A stretch of DNA of 51,582 nucleotides. Source: CAIXMG01 sp964628065. GTDB lineage: Bacteria; Patescibacteriota; Minisyncoccia; Phycocordibacterales; UBA1006. Positions 47,461 to 51,582 of the stretch are shown here, one piece after another (position 1 is the first letter of the stretch; each line of letters begins with the position of its first letter). The translations under genes were made by a program, and so were the position numbers. The DNA is taken from contig CAZVLM010000003.1 in NCBI GenBank assembly GCA_964628065.1, positions 1 through 51,582 on the forward strand, written 5' to 3'. The notes below the pieces were generated by a model. It ran no database searches. It saw only the letters and a list, made by a program, of their open reading frames with translations, and had not been told where the DNA came from.

Positions 47461-49812
47461 ATGTCATTCTCCAAAAAAACAGTTTCAATTATTATTACCC
47501 TCCTTTCTATTGTCGGATACGGCTTTGTTGTTTTTGCGGCCCCACCATCATCTGGTGGATATGCTCCTGCAGAAACACTTGATCCTGAATGTAATCCTGG
47601 AGAGTCGATCGCCAACAGTGACCCATATGACTGTTTCGTAACACCACCTTCGGGAGGGTCAGGCTGGGCTCTTGCTGGTAACAGTGGAACGACTCCGGGA
47701 ACTGATTTTATAGGTACGACAGATGCCCAGGATTTCATGATAAAAACTGACGGAGCTCAGATTGGTTTATTTGGACAATTGGGAAATGTGGCTTTAGGAA
47801 GCAATGCAACAGCGAATGGAACATACGGCATGGCACTGGGTCGCTTTGCTGAAGCAAATGCATTCGGATCGATTGCTTTTTATGGAGGTGTTGCAGATGG
47901 TGAGCTATCTGTTGCCTTTTTCGATAACGCGCATGCCGATGAATCATTTGCATTCCGAGCAGATGCGTACGGAAATAAATCTATTGCGCTTGGTGCACCT
48001 GCGTATTCTTACGGAGAATTGGCAGTGGGATTAGGTCCAACAAGTTATACGGCAACAAGCACCACTGCGTGGAGCGCGCTCGATCGTTTGTTCGTGGTTG
48101 GTAATAGTGCTGGCCCTCTTTCGGATGCATTCATGATTTTGAAAAATGGAAATGCGGCATTTGGTGTAGATAATTGGGAGGCTGATTCGGACGCATCCTC
48201 TATTGCACTTAAAATTGCAGGTCGTGTGAAAAGTGTTCTTTCAGAAGAGGTGGCAAGTTCAACGACACGTAACTTAAGCTCATTCGAGTCGACGCTTACT
48301 GCAGTAGCAAACACTACAAGTGTTTCATATTCAAGCCTTGGAACTTCTCTTGTTTGGGATGGGGGCGCATTCAATGCTACAACATCCGCAGGTGCAGCAG
48401 GATTAAGTGCGCTGTATGGTTCGATTTCCACAAGTGCAACGTCATCAGGAGCCTTAGGAAGCCTTCAGGGAGTCATTGCGCTTGCAAATCATGCGGGAAC
48501 CGGATCGATTGATAGTCTTTTTGGGGGAAAGTTTACTTCGGCTGCAACCGGAACAGGAACGGTTGTTACATTGGGAGGATTAGATGGGTCGGCAACAATC
48601 ACAAACGCCTCGGCGGTAGTTAACACGGCTTACGGAGTAACGGGGAGTGTAACAAATCGTTCTACAGGTGCAACCATTGGAACGGGATTTGGAGCGGATT
48701 TCCGAGTGGTAGTGCAGAGCGGGGGAATTGTTCAAAGTTCGCAAGTGCTTAACCTGACGTCGTTTGTAAGAAATACAGGATCAATCACATCTGCAAACGC
48801 TATTAACATTTCCGGGGGTAGTCAGGGAACTTCTTACCAGCCCGGAATTGAGGCAACTCTTACAGCGAAAGGCCTCAATCTTACTAGTGCAAATAATCTC
48901 GGGACTGATTACCCAGCTCTTACTGCGCTTAACGTATACGGAATTTATATGGGCGACAAATCGCTCGCAGCGACCGGGGGAGGTGAATACGGACTTTACA
49001 TTGATGACGCTGAAGCCGAAAACTATTTTAAAAATGGAATTATGGTAGGAGCATCTCCAACAGGCGACAATAAGATAAGTGACACGACAAGCAGTACTGG
49101 TTCTGGAACGCTCTATATTGGAACCAATACCATTGACACCACCGCTCCATCAGATGAAAGAACAAAAACAAACATTGCTAATACTACGTACGGTATTAAT
49201 ACATTGAAAGATATTCGAGTTGTAGATTTCATCTATGATCAATCAATTATTAGTGACAACAGCAAACAGCATACAGGAGTTTTGGCACAACAGGTGCAAT
49301 CCCTTTATCCTGAAGCGGTAGGGCATCGTTCGGATGGTTACATGATGGTTGATTACAAGACATTCATTCCACTTCTTATTAAGTCGACTCAAGATTTAAA
49401 TCTAAGTCTAGAAAGTATACAGTCTATTTCTGGCACCATTAATCAATCCTTCCTTCAAAAACTTGCTCTATGGTTAGGAGATAGTACTAATGGAATCGAA
49501 AAGATTTATGCGAAAGTCTTCCATGGAGACGAAGTAAACGTAAAGAAGATTTGCCTTTCTGATGATAACGGATCGAAAACATGTATCACGAAATCGCAAC
49601 TTGATGTCATTCTTGGAAGCAGTGGAACTTTTGCTGCTCCTGACCCTCAAACACCTCCTAGTGTTGTGACACCTGAAGATCCTACCCCTGAAACGCCAAC
49701 AGTGATTGACCCGGCACCAGAGCCAACTCCTGATCCAGTAATAGAGCAAGAATCAGACCCTGTTACTGAACCAGTTTTGGAACCCGTGGTTACAGAAGCG
49801 CCCACAGAGTAA
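47461..49812 (+). CDS. Secreted S74-chaperone surface protein 4
   Basis: 783 residues. Signal peptide (to FAAP), the signature GGYAPAETLDPEC (with a short insertion before the final YDC), a beta-rich Ser/Thr/Gly passenger of about 530 residues with loose repeats (GSNATANG, GTGSIDSLFGGKF), and the S74 chaperone with Ser564/Lys569 in PSDERTK. A WLGDSTNGI module, a CLSDDNGSKTCI segment and a Pro/Glu/Val-rich tail follow. Same plan as the three proteins at 1836-9649 but 38 kb away. An extended -10 (TGA TATAAT, 47441-47446) lies 14 bases before the ATG. Probably another surface fibre. Confidence 0.75.
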   Translation: MSFSKKTVSIIITLLSIVGYGFVVFAAPPSSGGYAPAETLDPECNPGESIANSDPYDCFVTPPSGGSGWALAGNSGTTPGTDFIGTTDAQDFMIKTDGAQIGLFGQLGNVALGSNATANGTYGMALGRFAEANAFGSIAFYGGVADGELSVAFFDNAHADESFAFRADAYGNKSIALGAPAYSYGELAVGLGPTSYTATSTTAWSALDRLFVVGNSAGPLSDAFMILKNGNAAFGVDNWEADSDASSIALKIAGRVKSVLSEEVASSTTRNLSSFESTLTAVANTTSVSYSSLGTSLVWDGGAFNATTSAGAAGLSALYGSISTSATSSGALGSLQGVIALANHAGTGSIDSLFGGKFTSAATGTGTVVTLGGLDGSATITNASAVVNTAYGVTGSVTNRSTGATIGTGFGADFRVVVQSGGIVQSSQVLNLTSFVRNTGSITSANAINISGGSQGTSYQPGIEATLTAKGLNLTSANNLGTDYPALTALNVYGIYMGDKSLAATGGGEYGLYIDDAEAENYFKNGIMVGASPTGDNKISDTTSSTGSGTLYIGTNTIDTTAPSDERTKTNIANTTYGINTLKDIRVVDFIYDQSIISDNSKQHTGVLAQQVQSLYPEAVGHRSDGYMMVDYKTFIPLLIKSTQDLNLSLESIQSISGTINQSFLQKLALWLGDSTNGIEKIYAKVFHGDEVNVKKICLSDDNGSKTCITKSQLDVILGSSGTFAAPDPQTPPSVVTPEDPTPETPTVIDPAPEPTPDPVIEQESDPVTEPVLEPVVTEAPTE

Positions 49813-49817
49813 AGTAT

Positions 49818-49852
49818 GTAAACAAATACCCCCACTGGGGATATTTGTTTAC
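49818..49852 (+). terminator. Rho-independent terminator after S74 protein 4
   Basis: GTAAACAAATA-CCCC pairs with GGGG-ATATTTGTTTAC around a short loop (one bulge). Confidence 0.75.
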
Positions 49853-49876
49853 ATTAATTAATTTTTGTGATATAAT
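49848..49876 (+). promoter_or_regulatory. Promoter of the T9SS-type gene
   Basis: TTTACA (49848-49853), 17-bp spacer ending TGA, TATAAT (49871-49876). The -35 lies in the 3' arm of the preceding terminator. A leader of about 35 A-rich bases precedes the ATG at 49918. Confidence 0.65.
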
Positions 49877-49917
49877 AAAAAAGATAGCAGTACATCATAA
49901 ACTTAAAATTTGGTAAA

Positions 49918-51582
49918 ATGAAACAAACAGTAACCCTAGGACTCATGTTGTTGTGCTATCTATTGAGCGCCCAACAAACCATAGGAGGATTTTCTTCCTA
50001 TGGAACCCTTAACTACGGTGACACCATAAGTGTTACTATAACCAATCAGGGCACGAGCCCTGCAACCTTCTATGTTCCGGATCCACATCCGGGCAGAGGA
50101 GCAATAACGTATAGCGACTCCGCGTTGCTCGATTACTTACAATCCATTGCTGCACAACATGCAGATTTGGAAGATAAAAAAGAAGCAGTGGCGGACACCG
50201 TTGCAATGATGATTAAGAGCGAAATGGTTGTGCATCGCCAGGGTATTTTTAATGCCTGGTCCGCAGACTCTTTTGACCGCGTTTATGCAAAAAAGTATTC
50301 GGCAATGGCTGCTTTACATGGCCAGTCGTCGAGAAAGTGTGGCGATCAGTGTGAATTATTCGCATCAATCTTAATGAAGTTAGGATGGTTTGCTCCGAGC
50401 GATATTCGATCTGTTACGCTGGATACTTTGCATAGTCTTTCAGAGGTAATGATTAGAGGTCGCTACAAATTATACGATTTGGACGTGAATGAGCCCTTCC
50501 TAACGATCCCTTTCAGTGGATCACAAAATGGATCTGCAAGCGCAGATGATTTAAAGAACAATCCAGACTTGATCGACGCAGCTCCGTATTTTTACAGTCA
50601 TACCTACTGGGGTGAAGTTATTAGGCTTAATCTAAAAACCCGAAGCACCTATAAGCAGTTGTGGGTAGCGAATACTCCTCATTATGATGTGGCGATGAAT
50701 TACGTGCACACACAGAATGTTGGCGGTTGGGTAACACTTTGTCCGTCATGTGCATTAGAATTTTCTTATGTAAAGCCGTACTATATGGACGTTACAACGC
50801 CACAAGGTGCCGATACTTATCAACGCTTTACAGCGTTCAGGGATTCTGCAAACAGTGGCGTAGTTACTTACGCCGATTCGATGTGGTTACTCATTCAGGA
50901 TTATTTCGGTGTGAGTGCTACAAATGCGCGTACGGTTTTTAAATCGAAACCGTACATAAAGATGTCTGAAAGGTTTCTAATTACCTGTACACAAGAAGTT
51001 CCTACCGTTGAGGTAAAGATACCTGCGGGCATTTCGTCGATTACCGGCAATGAATTGCATTTTCCTGGTTACATTATGAATGTGCAAGGAGGTGCAGTAT
51101 CAGTTCTGGGTAATTACTTACCTTCAGGCTACAGCAGTCAATTATGGGCCGAGGAGAGCCCTAGTACTGCGAACAAAGATGTGCAGTATTTGGCAGATGA
51201 GCATATTTTTGCAAGACAAAGCGAAATGCGCCTTAAGGTTTCATACAATCCGAGATTATATGATTTCCTAAACGGATTTGCCATCGACCAACTCGGCACA
51301 CCTGACACATTGGTAGTAGAAAAAACAATCAATGGAATTCCGGTTTTTGAAACAGTGCTATCGGAGCCAAAACAGCCTGCCTCCATCCGCTTAGCTTATC
51401 CAAATCCAACCTCGGGGGCAGTATATATACCAACTGAGGGCTCAGAGATTTCTGTAACCAATACCTTGGGACAGCTTGTAATGACGGTGCCATGCACTGG
51501 AAACGTGACTCGCTTGGTATTGCCTGAAAACGGTCTGTACTTTGTAACAACAAAGACAGGCACTCAAAAGGTGTTTGTACAA
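49918..51582 (+). CDS. Secreted transglutaminase-like protein with type IX secretion sorting domain (3' end at window edge)
   Basis: 555 codons, open to the last base, so the stop is outside the window; the visible end (TQKVFVQ) is close to a normal terminus. It has a signal peptide (about 1-19, ending LLSAQQ). A transglutaminase-like core contains SSRKCGDQCELFASILMKLGW with candidate catalytic Cys141/Cys145, then RYKLYDLDVN. Residues about 490-555 (IRLAYPNPTSG ... ISVTNTLGQLVM ... LPENGLYFVTT) are the type A T9SS sorting domain, a hallmark of Bacteroidetes. A CPR cell has no outer membrane for that system, so the protein is probably transferred DNA or a reader of a different export route. 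Confidence 0.85.
   Translation, partial: MKQTVTLGLMLLCYLLSAQQTIGGFSSYGTLNYGDTISVTITNQGTSPATFYVPDPHPGRGAITYSDSALLDYLQSIAAQHADLEDKKEAVADTVAMMIKSEMVVHRQGIFNAWSADSFDRVYAKKYSAMAALHGQSSRKCGDQCELFASILMKLGWFAPSDIRSVTLDTLHSLSEVMIRGRYKLYDLDVNEPFLTIPFSGSQNGSASADDLKNNPDLIDAAPYFYSHTYWGEVIRLNLKTRSTYKQLWVANTPHYDVAMNYVHTQNVGGWVTLCPSCALEFSYVKPYYMDVTTPQGADTYQRFTAFRDSANSGVVTYADSMWLLIQDYFGVSATNARTVFKSKPYIKMSERFLITCTQEVPTVEVKIPAGISSITGNELHFPGYIMNVQGGAVSVLGNYLPSGYSSQLWAEESPSTANKDVQYLADEHIFARQSEMRLKVSYNPRLYDFLNGFAIDQLGTPDTLVVEKTINGIPVFETVLSEPKQPASIRLAYPNPTSGAVYIPTEGSEISVTNTLGQLVMTVPCTGNVTRLVLPENGLYFVTTKTGTQKVFVQ

Noticed and set aside
9763..51582. The two Bacteroidetes-type genes as proof of a chimeric assembly
   Set aside because: One is flanked on both sides by CPR-type genes, and both are joined to local-style promoters next to S74 terminators. 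Chimerism cannot be excluded for the one at the window edge.

Overview
This window looks like a piece of a Patescibacteria (CPR, Paceibacteria/Parcubacteria-type) chromosome. The assignment is inferred from gene content and signal style. There are four large secreted proteins with a C-terminal S74 autoproteolytic chaperone, and many small genes with no Shine-Dalgarno sequence. In most transcription units an extended -10 box (TGNTATAAT or TGNTATACT) ends only 6-14 bases before the start codon, so mRNAs would be leaderless or nearly so. The core genes are bacterial: bL28, bL35, bL20, IF3, TruB, NDK and SOD. The sequence is a scaffold with four runs of 100 N. Three of these gaps are flanked by an exact 55-bp duplication, so they are contig-end overlaps rather than missing DNA.

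Layout. 1-1680 (-): truncated GT-C glycosyltransferase. 1836-9649 (+): three S74 surface proteins and a SIMPL protein. 9763-11627 (+): a collagen-like protein with a Bacteroidetes-type N-terminus. 11686-26998: housekeeping and envelope genes (SOD, bL28, ComEC-like hydrolase, M50 protease, NDK, beta-CASP RNase, LOG-like protein, infC / rpmI-rplT, DUF559 nuclease, truB, surface proteins, DUF167). 27209-27868: tRNA-Asn(GUU) whose anticodon loop is split by a 585-nt group I intron carrying an HNH endonuclease. 27960-31728: SET protein, YerC-like regulator, GCS2-like ligase, AstE-like hydrolase. 31758-47272: an accessory region strewn with a 90-bp intergenic repeat (five full copies, one partial). 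It holds a CsoR-controlled copper operon, several one-gene units (GNAT, histidine phosphatase, aminoglycoside-type phosphotransferase, P-loop kinase, unknowns) and a DipZ operon with an XRE regulator. 47461-49812: fourth S74 protein. 49918-end: a transglutaminase-like protein with a type IX secretion (Bacteroidetes) C-terminal sorting domain.

How it works together. The S74 proteins share one plan: signal peptide, a GGYxPGxxLDPxC signature, a variable repeat-rich passenger, the S74 chaperone, a WLGDS/Cys module and a Pro/Glu-rich tail. They are probably exported surface fibres. The copper operon (regulator, CopB-type ATPase, His/Met-rich membrane proteins) has a perfect 22-bp palindrome over its -10. 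The DipZ operon and its presumed XRE repressor carry the same 20-bp operator over both -35 boxes.

Most notable: the intron-split tRNA-Asn; two Bacteroidetes-type secreted genes, each directly downstream of an S74 gene; a REP-like palindrome family that flanks a DUF559 nuclease as 45-bp inverted repeats, with related hairpins inside the truB reading frame; the 90-bp repeat family; a 35-bp near-duplicate of the tRNA-Asn 3' end 16.5 kb away; and a structured RNA candidate at 16890-17048.
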